From: Lutjanus erythropterus | Taxonomy: Eukaryota; Chordata; Actinopteri; Lutjaniformes; Lutjanidae | Assembly (NCBI GenBank): GCA_020091685.1 | Contig: CM034603.1 | Location: 22,066,595-22,130,594 of the forward strand | Direction: 5' to 3' | DNA: 64,000 bases | Shown: positions 13,601 through 26,329 of the stretch, piece by piece | Layout: the number at the start of each line of letters is the position of its first letter | Numbering within the stretch: position 1 is the stretch's first letter | Made by a program: the position numbers and the translations under genes | Notes under the pieces: model-generated | Told to the model about the DNA's origin: nothing | Database searches by the model: none | Seen by the model: only the letters and a program-made list of their open reading frames with translations

Positions 13601-14394
13601 AAGTATTAAGGATAAAGTTACACACTTACAATTAGTTACTATACACCTCTCTTCATGGTAGTACAGGGAGGTGATTTGAGTTCTCATTCACTTCCTCGAC
13701 AGGTTTATCCAACAGTTCCTGAATTTAAACTCATGACTTTCTAGTCACAAGCTCTCTTCTCTAAACTGTAAGCTAAAGCAACAATGGTGGTGCACTCAGG
13801 TGCTATAACTTCACTGTGATCAAATTCAAATTGCTAGAGAAAATCAGAAACAGTCAATTACATCTCGTAAGATGTACAAATATAACCAGTACTCCATAGG
13901 CATGATGCTGTAACTGACTGTACATAGTCTCAGTGGGAGCATTATGAGGGGAACTCATCTTATCAATGACTTTGAGACATTTCCCAGGACTCTCTGCCCT
14001 AAACAAAGATGATTGGGCTAATATCCCTGGTTGCCTCCTGTGCACATGTCTTTCAGATGGACTCCTCCTCTAGCCTGGAACTACCACATGACTCTGTGCA
14101 CTCAGCACTGGCTCTGCGCTCCGACTGGGGAGAGAGGGTGAAAGTAGCCCCGAACCAGAGGGAGAGAGGGAGAAGGAGCCTGATAAATGATCACATGCTC
14201 CGGGAGATCTCCTCTCGGCAGATCCGGTGATTAAGTTCAACATGGAGGAAATCCACTGATCCAGTCGGCAAACGTCTTACAGAGAGATACATAAACATTT
14301 TGTTTACTTTTTTGTGTTACAGATGAATATAGGCACACACTTCAGGCACAAGTCAGGAAGAACCTTAACAGTGATGCTATCACCTTAGCTGTGT

Positions 14395-14880
14395 TTAAAG
14401 GGACAGTTCACCCCAAAATCAAAAATACATATTTTTCTTCTGACTTATTGTGCTATTTACCCATCTAGATCTTTTTTGATGTGAGTTGTCGAGTTTGGAG
14501 ATATCGGGATGTATGTCTTCTCTGGAATATAATGGAACTAGAGGACACTCAAAGTACCAAAAAATGCATTAGAAAAACTCAACACCAATGTCTCTTTCAT
14601 GAAAAATACCCAATTACTCACGATAATCCACAGAACGTGTTGTGAGCAGTTTTGTGTAGAAACTATTTTCTTTCTATGGTAGAGTTGTCATGATACCACA
14701 CTTTAAACATAGTACAAGAATTTAAAAACCAATACTCGATACCTCTTTCGATCCCACACCAAAAACCTTAAAAAGTTCTAGACACACACGTTAGTATTGT
14801 TACAGCTGATATTTCCAAAACTCTGCAACTTAAAATGTAACGTATGTATTTTTGATTTTGAGATGAACTGTCCCTTTAAT
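14395..14880. repeat. foldback MITE with GGGACAGTTCACC inverted ends
   Basis: Left end AAAGGGACAGTTCACCCCAA, right end GATGAACTGTCCCTTTAA. AAAATCAAAAATACATA on the left and TATTTTTGATTTT on the right extend the inversion. The same family is seen at 26660-28140 (three units), 37102-37621 and 57280-57443. Confidence 0.85.
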
Positions 14881-14976
14881 CTCAACAGTCTAATATCTTT
14901 ACTGGAACCTCCTACACTCCATACAGCATATACCACCATGGGTATATGGATGGAAAATAGCAGTATTGACCAGAGG

Positions 14977-15019
14977 ATATTATATTATATTATGTTATAT
15001 TATATTATATTATATTATT
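14977..15019. repeat. (TATTA)n low-complexity tract
   Basis: Imperfect TATTA pentamer repeats over about 43 nt. Confidence 0.9.
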
Positions 15020-15085
15020 TTGAGGTGAGCGTGGTTCAAATATACATTATGCATATAAAAATACTTGCCATTTTTTTCATAATAG

Positions 15086-15760
15086 ATTAATTGATTTCAG
15101 TGATTTTTTTAAGAATAAAAAGTCAAAATTCTCTTGTTTTTAGCTTCTGGTTTCTTAACTCCTCTATGACAGCAAACTGAATGAACAAAACAAGACATTT
15201 CAGGAAATCACCTTGGGCTTTGGGAAACATTTTTGACCATTTTATGGGCCAAACAGCTAATTAATTGATCTAAAAAAATTGTTAACTGGAACCCTAGACT
15301 CCATACGTGTAACAAAAAAAACATAAAGATAATAATGCTCTGGTACAGCGCACAGGAGGAAATTTAGAACATGGGCTTTTCGGTGGCTAAAAGAAAGAAC
15401 AAAAACATAAAATTATTTCTCAAATGTCATTTCAGATTAAGTACCACAAACTTTAGTCCTAAAACAAAAAATGATGGAGCAGCAACTTGTCCCTAAAAGT
15501 AAAAAATATGCTGCAAAGAACAAAATTTAAATACACGATGACCAAATCCAGTAAATGTGACCTTTTTCTGATCTATTTAGTAGTATGTGCCAGTAAACAA
15601 ACAAAACAAGACATTTGAGAATGTCACCCGGCATTGGAAAACACTGATCGACATTGCTCGCCATTTTCTGACAATTTATGGCCCAATCAATTAACCAATT
15701 AATCAAGAAAATAAGTGATGCATTAACCAACAACCAAAATAATTGTTACTTGCAGCCCTA
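15086..15760 (-). repeat. two TGCAAC-type MITE copies, second with composite flank
   Basis: 15086-15300 is a diverged copy (GATTAATTGATTTCAGTGAT, CACCTTGGGCTTTGGGAAAC). 15365-15760 ends TACTTGCAGCCCTAAATTAA and is an inverted relative of 870-1455. Confidence 0.75.
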
Positions 15761-16001
15761 AATTAACCCACCATCTTTCATTTTACAAGCATGGTCCAGA
15801 TTTTCTGTAATGTAGCATTTACCTGTTCAACCAAACAAAGAAAATGGGGGCATATTTGCTGTCTTGCCTGTATTTGGTTACAGTCAATCTTTAACACCCA
15901 GCTCAACTAATATCAATAAGATCCAACAATGCTGATTACATTCTTGTGCTATTAGTTCTGCAGGTCTCAAATTTTTACCCCAGCAGACATTGAGGGGCTC
16001 G

Positions 16002-16008
<7 letters not shown>

Positions 16009-16032
<24 letters not shown>
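16009..16032. repeat. (A)24 homopolymer
   Basis: 24 consecutive A. The flanks show no retroposed gene or obvious SINE body. Confidence 0.95.
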
Positions 16033-16033
<1 letters not shown>

Positions 16034-17054
16034 GCTAGACGAAGCTAGTAGCGAGGGTTGGGACTGGATGGAGGGAAGATTGGGCGCGCGGGAGGGGGGG
16101 TGGTTCGAGTATGGTCCTCAGGGCTCTTTTCCACAGAGGCGTGTGACACTGGGCCTTTGAATAAATGCAGTGTGTGCTGCAGTGCCCTACAGAGGAACTG
16201 ATAACACAGAATGAGACCAGGAGGGAATTTGCTTTAACACAAGCTTTTTTAACTCTTTCCTATGCTCTTCCCAGTCCACTCCCCACTTCCATCACCACCA
16301 GCCGTGAGATGCTGATTCTGTGCTGGCTCTGCTAGGACGAATGATCAGTTTCAATGTTAATCAAGTTGAGTGCAATCATATAGGTCAGGTCTGATGCAGA
16401 TGAACAAAATAGCTTAAAGCTTAGCTTATTTGACTTAGTAAAACAAAGTTGTGGAGCAAATGGCTTGCATCTTCTGTTGTGAGGGGACACCAGAATTCCT
16501 TTGGGGGGGGTTCGAGGAGACCTTTGGCCTCTTAGCAAAATGTACAGCAACGGCTGCTAACCTCAAATCCCTCCATACATAGACAGCCAGACAAGCAGCT
16601 GGCTCCTCAGTAAACCATCATCACCACATTTATTGGATTTGAATAGAATATCTGTGTTAGATAACAGTCAGCCAGCACAGAGAGACCTGACTTTCATGGG
16701 TTACCTCAGTTAAAGAGTACAGACAAATTTAGCTAAAAAAGAGAGCAAAAGCAAAAGCAGAGAGGGAGCCACTGTTCGAGACTGTTCATCTTTCATAATG
16801 TGGCTCCAAAACGGAGCAGCCCTCCGTGCCAGCCTTTGCCCCACATCGCCAATCCTCAAGTAATCAATTAAAGGGAAACAACAAACTTGTAGGACTGAAG
16901 CTGTTCATCACGAGGAAATCACCAAGAAGCTAACAACAGGGGAACGCTACAGAGGTGTCACCCTTCACAGTGGGAGTGAAGAACAAAAGCTGCACAAAGC
17001 AGGTTACATTCCTTAATTGAAAGTCAGAATTATTGGTTGGCCTGTAAACAGACT

Positions 17055-17700
17055 AGAACTGCAATGATGAGTCAATTTTTGAGAAAAAGTTTCCACATTC
17101 TCTGATTTATTGTATAAAATGTATAAAAATATTTTCTGATTTCTTTACTCATCTATGACAGAAAACTGAATATCTTTTGGTTATGGACATAACAAGACAT
17201 TTGAGGATGTCACCTTGGTCGTGGTCATTTTATAGATCAAACAACAAGGGGTGGGCAATAAGGCCCTAAAATAATATCACAATATTTCAGGATATACTGT
17301 GATAAAGATATTCTTGACAAAATAGTAATAAATACTTTTGATTAAGAACTCAACAATAGCTGTTGAGCTCTCCTCTCAGGATTTTTGGCACTCCTGTTAC
17401 TCACCCAACTACTTCTGCTTGAGGTGGTGAAATCAGTTTGTTGTATTGCTCCTTTTTGCTGTTATAGTCCGGTTGAACTTCTTACAGATTACAGTGGTTT
17501 GTTTTACATCTGGTCTTTTGTAACCAAACCACTTCCACACTACTGAAGTTGCTCCCGTTTTTGGAACTAACTACTCCAATGTGATATTGCCATCATCATG
17601 ATACGAATTTGAAATACTGCCATTATTGCAGTATAATTTTTTTTTAGCATAAAAAATCTTATCATGAACAATACGATAAGGCAAACCCCTACAAACAACT
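17055..17700. repeat. MITE remnant plus GGGGTGGGCAAT repeat
   Basis: 17055-17240 is a partial TGCAAC-type copy. 17246-17695 begins AAGGGGTGGGCAATAAGGCC and ends GATAAGGCAAACCCCT, with ATATCACAATATTTCAGGAT inside; the ends are roughly inverted. Confidence 0.65.
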
Positions 17701-18107
17701 AATTGAATAATCACAAAAATCACAGATCAACCAATAATGAAAAAACTGAAAATCCTAAAACTGATATCAGACAATATTAAATGCACAATTTGTAAGTTCT
17801 GTCGCTAGAGGTCTTTCTCACATTTAAACAATAATAAAAGACGTAGTTTGGTGACATCATGAAGTTGTGTGGAATCATGGGTGTTCGTTCTTCACTTAAA
17901 CCACCACTGTAGATGAAAATCTATCTGACATGACTCAGAAATCATGTTCATGGATGAGTCATGTCGACTTCCTTCCTCACTCTCTACTGTACTGGACGTA
18001 TCCCATGTTATCGCAATGGCTAGTAGGAAACTTGCTGATACCTAGAATAAATTACGTGTCTCTTTGGATTTGAACATTGTTTGGGGAAACATTTGGGATA
18101 ATATAAG

Positions 18108-18400
18108 AAGGGCTGCAACTAAGATTATTTTCATTGTCGATTTTCTCAATGAATCGATTAGTTGTTAAATGTCCGAAAATGATGAAAAAGATGACATCCT
18201 CAAATATTTTGTTTTGTCCACAACCCAAAAATATTTGGTTTACTGTCATAGAGGAGCTAAAGAAAACAGAAAATATTCACATTTAAGAAGCTGAACTTAG
18301 AGGATTTTTTCTTTTTTCCTTAACAAAATGACTCAAACTGGCCAACTGATTATCAAAATAGCTCTCAATTATTTAATAGTTGACAGCAAAGGTTGCAAAT
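18108..18400 (+). repeat. TGCAAC-type MITE copy
   Basis: Starts AGAAGGGCTGCAACTAAGAT and runs through AATGTCCGAAAATGATG, TTTGGTTTACTGTCATAGAG and CTGATTATCAAAATAGCTCT. Confidence 0.85.
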
Positions 18401-18800
18401 TGTAAGTATTTCCGTAATCGATCATTGGTAACATTAACACTCAATTAATTGATGAATTGTCATTTTAAAAAAAACTTTAAAACTTTGCTTACACCAAACA
18501 ATACAAAATGTTTCATACCCCCCTAAATCAATGCTTTATTTCCACAGCAATGTATTGCATATTCTCTAACAGCATTACAGTCTGTGAAACGTATAAAGAC
18601 ATAAAGACCTACAGATTAAACACATACACTCGAATATCAGATATGATCCCGACTGTGCTCATAAAAATAATCTGTTATATTTCAGATCTTTACTTGATAG
18701 TAGTTGATCAATCCAATTCTTAACAAAGACTAATCAATCATCCATTAATTGGTATCATCCCTAGTAATTGATTAATCGATGAATTGTTGCAGCTCTAAAA
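18400..18800. repeat. dispersed repeat with GATCATTGGTAAC start, copy 1
   Basis: Direct counterpart of 35465-35830. Shared words: ACCAAACAATAC, TTTATTTCCA, TATTGCATATTCTC, TAAAAATAATCT, GTTATAT and TATCATCCCT. Confidence 0.8.
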
Positions 18801-19696
18801 GTAAGTACACACCTGTACAAAGTGTAAACATATGTGTAGCTTTTTTAGACATTTTCATTTCAGAGATGTTATATATTGTAACTTTAAATTAAGTCAAACA
18901 CTCACTGACAGTGGCTGATGTGCACAGAGTAAGAATTAAACCATTCATCATCAGTACAGTAATACTGCACCATAACACAAAAATAGACCCGTTCAACAAT
19001 GGGTGGGGCTGGGTATGATATGAAGCTCACCATCCACAATGGACTGCAATTCATATCCTGAAGAAAAAAACTTTTGTGGCCCTAATCCTTGTCTTTCTGT
19101 TGACAGTGCGTATAAATAACATTAACAGGTATCAAATGCTCCTCAGTGGTTACAGTGACCTGCTTGTTTTAGCATCAAATGGACAGGATTACCTTGTAGG
19201 CTTTAACATGTCTGATGGAGAGAAAGCTACATGGTGCAAAAACAGGGGCTGTGGCTCATTTGAATTTTGCTCCATTTCAGTCGGCAGACACTGTCGGGTG
19301 GCTAGCAAAGTTACCACAGTGGCATTTGTTTCCATTTGCATAGATGACCGTTTGTATCAGTGCTTTCTTTTCCATGGCCCTACTGTTATCCCAAGCTACT
19401 GTAGGGAAAGATTTGACAAAAAAGGACACTTTGATGATAAAGAGTACAGACCAACAACACTAATCCAGATGACTTACATGTACGACAAAGGGAAACTGTT
19501 GTTTGGCTCATTATGGTTCAGAAAGATTATAATCTGTTGTTTGGCACCTTCAATACCGGTTTCCTGTCATGAAGGTGCTTGCTAAGAAATATTCATCACA
19601 AGTCTTTTATGTAAAGAAAAAAAACAAAACTGTAAGTGTAGCTCACATTTTAGGTGTTATTTTGTTGTTCGGAGGCATATATATATTCTTAATCAT

Positions 19697-20180
19697 GATT
19701 AAAGCTGCAACAATTGTGCTAGTTGATTAATCAATTTATAGATCTCAAGAAAATTAATTGCTATTGCTATTTTGACATCGGTAAAATTTGTTACCTGAGT
19801 TTCTAGTAGGGACAGTAGTGGTTTCAATAACCTTAGAATTTAGCCAAAATTTGTTTTTATTTCCTTGGTAATCTTTTAATCGTTTCAGTTATTTTTCACG
19901 CAAAAATGTCAAACAAACGCTGGTTCCAGCCTCCTAATAAGGAATTACTGCTTTTCTTTGTCATTTATTAAAGTAAATAGATCTTTGATCTTAGAGACTT
20001 TGGGTTTGAGACTGTTGTTTGGACAAAAGAAGCAATTTGAAGACATCTCTTTGCACTCTGGGATATTGTGATGAGCATTTTTTCAAACTTTTTGCCATTT
20101 TACTGCCTACACAATTAATTGTAAGATAATCTGCAGATTAATCAATAATGAAAATAATCATTATTTGCAACCCTATTCAT
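19697..20180. repeat. TGCAAC-type MITE copy with insertion
   Basis: Starts TTAAAGCTGCAACAATTGTG and ends ATCATTATTTGCAACCCTAT. Internal AAAATGTCAAACAAACGCTG and AGAAGCAATTTGAAGAC. About 100 nt of unrelated sequence splits the left part. Confidence 0.75.
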
Positions 20181-20931
20181 GATCTATCTGTACCATCACC
20201 AGCCAAATACAGATCATGTGACTTCACATGTAAAACATCAACAGTAAATGAAATTATTTTATGTCAGCATATAAAAACCATAAAGGAAGAAATCCATCCA
20301 ATAATCACTTATAAAAGATACAAACCAACAACACCAAAAGTACCTTCAAAAGTAAATAATAAAATGCAGTCATAGGTCTGTTGCTTCTCATCTTCTTATT
20401 TGACTATTTGACTAAACAGACGCAGCAATAACACCACGACATTGTTCTCTCTCAGGCCTGTTTTTATCAACTGGAAAAACTAAGTATGCGATTACATCAA
20501 ATTACAACACCCCATAAACTTATATAATTTGATAAAGAAGGTAGAGAATGTTTGTTGAATGTTTGTTTGCAATGTTTGTGCAGCAAATACAGACGAGACT
20601 CTACAGAAAAGTTTTTAATCAATATGTCTGAATAAGTGAAGGCATGATCAACCTGAAGAGTGCCTGAAGAACTTTTCTTTTCTCTCACTTAAGTACAGAG
20701 ACACATTGATGAAATTGGTTTCAAATAATTCTAGCGAGTTGCAGCCGATAAAAGCAAGCTTAATGATTCATCTCTTTAGTCACATCTGTGCAATAAATGG
20801 TGTGTGTTAAGACTGTTATAACATCTCAGCAACTAGCATCATACGATAAGATAATTTTGATCGTGATGATTGTACTGAAAAAATTAGACCCAAAGCAATT
20901 AGTTGCATAATTGATTATAAGGTTGGGTGAT

Positions 20932-21600
20932 ATGGATAATAAATAATATCTCAATATTTTTAGGCTATTCTGTGATATAAGATATTTATGTCAATATAGA
21001 CATTTTTTTCAAAAATAACATGCTGTTAGGGTTGTACAACAGTGCTAAATTCAAATATCACAATATTTTGAACAAATACCTCAATGTTGTCGGGACAATG
21101 ATTGGAGATTTCACAAAATATTACCAAAGTGAGATTTTTTTAATATATAATCATCAGTGATGTGGATATAGTGACTAAGTGGGTAAGGACAAATAACAGA
21201 ACAGCTAGACAGTCTAGTAAGTTTAGAAAGTTGCATGTCTTTATTGTAATGCAGCCTTTAAGAAAACAACACTTCATCAACATATTGTCCAGCCCTAATT
21301 GATTTTTGGATTACAGGAAAATCATTTTGATACCTGATTAATATTTTTGGCAATTTTTCAAGCTATTAAATTTATTTGACCGCAGTTAATGTAATTGTAA
21401 ATTGGATATTTTTGAGCTCTGGACTGAGCAGCTGGAAAATAAAACATCTGAACATATCACCCTGGGATCTGTGACTCTGTAATGGAAGATTTTTGCAATT
21501 CTCTGTCATGTTATACACAAAACAATAAAATCGAGGAAGCAACTTGTAATCTGATAAATAAACTGAAAACAAAAATAATTTTAAATACAGCCCTGGTAAA
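20932..21600. repeat. nested ATATGG/TGTCCAGCCC repeat and MITE remnant
   Basis: 20932-21298 begins GGTTGGGTGATATGG and ends ACATATTGTCCAGCCCTAAT. 21298-21600 is a diverged TGCAAC-type copy (CTGGGATCTGTGACTCTG). Confidence 0.6.
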
Positions 21601-23089
21601 AAACTTTCATAATGGTACAACCAAAGCTACAACCATCACTCTCCATCTATACATATACAGCAAGTCATTCAGGAAAATGTAGCAAGTCAAAGATTATTGT
21701 CTACTTCTGCTTCCTGTTCACAGCAACTCGTGTACTGTAGATCATATTTATCAAGAGAAATTTTCCCTTCAAGATTAGACTGGGACAGATTCACCATGAC
21801 ATCATCTCTCCAAAAGTTTCCAGGTGAAATGTACTTCCACATTTCACAACGGCGCCAACAGGTGAAAGCCACAGGTTACTGATTGGCCTTGTTCCTGCAC
21901 TCCTGTATTGGATATCATGCCTGGTGGCACTAAGTGACAATGTAGTGGTGACACTGACGGCACAAGTGAAGCCTGAGACTGATGACAAGCACAGACACTC
22001 CAAACAGAGCCATGTTGTTCCCTTTAGCCTGGCTGGGCCTGGGAACCCAACGCCGGCTCTCCCCATGGCCCCGGCCCTCACACAACATCACACAGCAGAG
22101 AAGTAGAGACTACTGCTGCCCTGTTAACACTCTCACTGTGGGCCTTGTCAGGAAATTAACACCCAAATCCTTTTAATGGATAGTCTTCTGATGTAGCATT
22201 AAGTTAAGTTGCTGAGAGGGAAGCTGGGAAAGATCATACATGAAGATGTAAGGCAGCAATGCAAAAGCAATTCCACTTGAAGGACAAAGCAGTGAGGTGA
22301 TGGGATGGATAAGACCTGAGAGCAACTGCAAGAACCCTGTCCTCAGGGCCTAAATAGCAGCCAGATTTTGAGGCCTTGTTGGAAAAGTCATATGCCATAT
22401 TGTGGCTGAGAGATAAAAAAACACACGTTTAATTCATTGCTCTTAAGCTTTTTTTATATGATGAACTACTACAAACATAATAAAACAAACAGAAAAGATT
22501 AACCAAAGATATAAGAAGCAAGAGCAGTACCTAACAATTATTTCATTATTGATTAAAAATAGGGATGTTTGTGGCACCTAATTTCGCTGTCAATTAAATG
22601 GAAATTGTCATTTAGACTAGTCATCTAGTCTAAAAGTAAAAAAACACTTAGAAAACAGTTCAATTTGAGTACAATGTATTGATCGATAATGTTAACATTG
22701 TCCGAAAAAAATACTGCTTGTATTAAGAGCAATTTGAAGCTATTAATCACATTCTTCAGTAACAGCTGTAATCATAAATGACATTGTTTACCCGCAGCCA
22801 ATGTTAGCTGCCACACAATGCCAGTAGCCTGCTCTCTGTGGTTATGGATTGCCCTGGTCAAGTGGTTATATGCCGATTTATTTTGACACAGCCTACATAC
22901 AACCTTATTTTCATTTTCTAGATCAAAATACTTCCAGACCACGCTGTTTTACATGATATCTGTTCCACTTTGCTGATAACAACACCTGGGCATAACATCT
23001 TAGAGGCATAGTGAACGGCATTAAAATATTAATAAACAGTTTCATCCACTAGTGTTTTTTGTTGCCAACTAGCAAAGGTTGCGGTGTTA

Positions 23090-23335
23090 AATCATTTAGT
23101 TGACTAATCGCACACATTCCTCATTAAAAAATAGTGAAGAATGTTCATATACATTTCTTAAGGCCCAATCTGCCATCTTTAAATATCTCGCTTTGTCCAA
23201 GAAATGGTTTAAAACTCAAAGATGCTAATTTTACACTTATATTACACTGACATCGGCAGCAAATCCACATACTGAAGAAGCTAGAATATGGGCATCTTTG
23301 GCCTTTTTTGTTTGAAAAATGCTGTTTAAATAGTA
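23090..23335. repeat. diverged TGCAAC-type MITE copy
   Basis: Contains GTTGACTAATCG, AAAATAGTGAAGAATG, CTCGCTTTGTCC and AAGAAGCTAGAATATGGG, all family words. Confidence 0.55.
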
Positions 23336-23574
23336 TCAAATCATAACAGAAGTTACCTCAGGGCACTTTTCATGAGCAGGGCTACACCGTACTCTTTGTA
23401 ACATTATTGACAGAGATCCAACAATTCCCCCCAAGAGCCAGCACTAAGGTGACAGTGGCCAGGAAAAACTTCCTTTCAACAGGCAGAGCCTGGTTCTGCT
23501 TGAGATTTCTATCAAAATAGTTGCCGATTATGTTTCAGTCAATCAAAAAGCATTTCAGCTCTGAAATGCATAAT

Positions 23575-23830
23575 ATGCAACATTTTCCCAAAATAAAACA
23601 ATGTACAGAGTCATATAAACATAATCCCTTTCAATCATCACTTATGACCCACTAGAAGTGTGTGGTGGTGTCTGTATCTACAGAGACCCTGCCCTCTGTC
23701 TGTATTTCTCATTATCTTGCTCTGCTCAGGATGCTTTACCAACCATAAATGTCAGTATTTGACATCCTGGTATCTTTCTGGTGTGTTTATGAACAGCAAA
23801 ATCTTATTGATTCTACCTTTAAAATAATAT
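23575..23830. repeat. family B repeat copy
   Basis: Shares AATCCCTTTCAATCAT, CAGAGACCCTGCCCTCTGTC and AGGATGCTTTACCAACC with the copies at 8221 and 12340. Confidence 0.75.
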
Positions 23831-24784
23831 TTTACATTACATTAAAAGCAAGGTGGGAAAAAACTAAAAATGTGAACATCTTTACCATCCTCTGACAGAT
23901 AAATGTTCAAATTCACCAGCCACACTAGTAAATCATTATTTTGGGTCTGAAATCTACCAGCAACTATCATATTTTATCAGCATTTGGCTAGTGGTTGGAA
24001 CTAATTTCACAACCTCATTAAAAGAAACAACAGTTTAAACTTAAATGAATCTCAGATCACCAATTCAACCAACAGCAAAAAGCTGACCAATACACCAAAA
24101 GGAGATTAAACCTCCATTTGAGTTTCCATAAAAGCCAAAATTGTCTAAACAAAAGCAAAAATACTCAAACCTCCACGACTTTACAGCTCTGCATTAATTT
24201 GTCATTCCTGTTTTGAGGTGGTGCATAGCCAGTGTCAAACAATGAACACTTTCAAAATTATGTAAAACATTATCTACATTTCCAGAACATGATCTCGTGG
24301 TATCGAATGGCTGATCGCACACTGACGAGAATCCCATGTGCTCCAGCTTGCATTCAAATCCATGTACAGTTCATCTGCTCCAGCTACAAGGGGGAACCAA
24401 ACATTCAGCAAGCACCTGAATCAACTAACTGTTGATTTCATACAAGTTAGTTGACATTTCCATTTATAACTTCATATCTCCCAAGGGAAAAACAAAGCCC
24501 TGAGCTTTGGTTTGTTAAAGAGACCCCACCACATCATAAAAAGAAGTAAATTATAGAAGAAAGGCAACATTAAGGTTGGAGCAAAATTACTTTTGACACC
24601 CCTGAGCTACATCAACACTGTTGGCTATAGAGCTCATAAAAACAGCAAAAGCTCTCATCACATACCATCTAACACCGACGCAGACACACATGCGCATTAA
24701 GAAAGACAAAAAAAAAAAAAAAAAACACACATATGTAGGCTACTAAACAAGCCCATGATAATGAGTGTGTCACACATTCACATC

Positions 24785-24786
<2 letters not shown>

Positions 24787-24838
<52 letters not shown>
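24787..24838. repeat. (CA)26 microsatellite beside gnal exon 4 donor
   Basis: 26 uninterrupted CA units. On the gnal sense strand this is (TG)26, starting 21 nt after the last base of exon 4. Confidence 0.98.
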
Positions 24839-24842
<4 letters not shown>

Positions 24843-24859
24843 ATTTGTGAACGTCTTAC

Positions 24860-24979
24860 CTGTGAATAGTCAAAGTCAGAGAGAGGTGCTATGCTTTTGA
24901 TGTATTCGATTCTGAATTGGTCCTCTGGGTTGGCTAGTGGGACTGGGGGTATTAAAGTGCTCATCGCAGACACTATAGT
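24860..24979 (-). CDS. gnal: gnal exon 4
   Basis: 120-nt, 40-codon phase-0 exon encoding [20 protein letters not shown] onward to [12 protein letters not shown], part of the alpha-helical domain that covers the nucleotide. This stretch discriminates olf from Gs-alpha and matches olf. The acceptor has a long T-rich tract ending TTTGTAG|ACT, and the donor is TCACAG|GTAAGA. A (TG)26 tract begins 21 nt into the following intron on the sense strand, close enough to affect splicing of this exon (inference). Confidence 0.95.
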
Positions 24980-25162
24980 CTACAAAGCAGAAGTTGTTGG
25001 AGAGGGAAAAAAAACAAAAAAAAACAAGCATTAAGCAGGATGAATACAGGGCAAAAATCCGTAAGCCCGTATAATAATCAGTAAAATGGGATTGCAGTGG
25101 GATTCAGTGTAACAACAGAGACATTGAGCACATTTTGGGAAGCGATACAGATGAAAACTCAC

Positions 25163-25217
25163 CACTATGGCATCCTTCACGTTTTTCCGAATATCTTGGA
25201 TTTTCTGTTTCTTTTCT
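25163..25217 (-). CDS. gnal: gnal exon 3
   Basis: 55-nt exon encoding EKKQKIQDIRKNVKDAIV after completing the split Glu codon. This is the first helix (alpha-A) of the helical domain, with the Gs/olf-class sequence (mammalian olf reads KKQKILDIRKNVKDAIV). The acceptor is CCATGCAG|A and the donor ATAGTG|GTGAGT, read on the minus strand. The following intron is only 183 nt. Confidence 0.93.
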
Positions 25218-26329
25218 CTGCATGGGGACAGAATAGATGTGTGAGGCCAGTGGTTACGAAAACATCAACCACAGCAGACCACAAAAGATTTATCATCAAG
25301 GTGGTTATGAGTGAAACAGGGGTTACTGCCAGGTTAGACTGTCTTGTAACACAATTATACATACAGTAGAGGTGTTAGTTGGGAGTAAGGCTGTCAAAGG
25401 TATACATACTTCTGTACTCTTACAATACCATGTTTGAAATTATACTAAATTTGTTAATCACAGTGTCAAACCTACAGAAGCTATAAAAAGTACAGTCTTT
25501 ATTGTCCTGCCTGAAATTTGTCTTGCAGCAAAAACGGACATTGTGAAGCGACTATTTCTCTACCAGCACTGTGTGCAGGTTTTTAAATCTTGAAAAATTA
25601 CCCAATTTTGTGTGGCTGGATTTTTTTCTTTTTGCCTGGGTATTGAGTATCATTTTATACTAGTATTGTATGAAAGTTTAAAATTCTGGCATTGTGGCAA
25701 CTCCAGGTGGGAGTATGTACCTGTGGAATGCAAGTGACAGGAAAATGCAGGATGGGGTTCAGCTAAATACAAAAGTTAAGGGGATAAGATGACTATAGTA
25801 AGGATTTTAACATTTTTTAATGTTGAAAATGCCAAAATTATGCTTCATATCCTCTAAAAATCCAGCCTCGTCTGAAAAAATACTTTTTATTTATATACAC
25901 AGATGATTTTCATACAGTTACAGGACTCTGACATGTACTAGGCCCATTTAAAATAGACCACTGGTAAGATCAATGCCATGCAAGCCCTTGCAGCAAAACA
26001 AATCATCAATAGGCCTGTGTCGATCACAACCTTTCACCCTCTCACATGAAACAGGAAACAGTGAATTATTTGGCATCTGTGTTACACTGTGATCCTCGCA
26101 TATGTATGATAACCGTACATGTATGTTCATAAAGTATATATTACAACATTAAATAGACAAAGGGAGAACAGTAGGACAAGTTTCCGTGCTAATTCACCAG
26201 CCAAAGGAGTGTAATGATGGTAGTAAGGCCAGACAAGAGCCCCATATTTCTTCATACGTTGCTGGTTTCCTCCCGTCATCAAGATCTATTCAGGTGTGCT
26301 ACAGGATGTTAATTTGTTGAACCACTGCC

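Larger units (their letters stand above)
11353..24859. other. gnal intron 4
   Basis: 13.5-kb intron dominated by dispersed repeats (listed separately). Apparently single-copy stretches are 13600-14390, 16040-17040, 18800-19690 and 21600-22560. One stretch, 19076-19585, is open for 170 codons on the plus strand but resembles nothing I recognise. No exon with gnal-like sequence was found. Confidence 0.7.

Noticed and set aside
16009-16032. Poly(A) as the tail of a processed pseudogene or SINE
   Set aside because: No coding or SINE-like body on either side and no flanking direct repeats seen.
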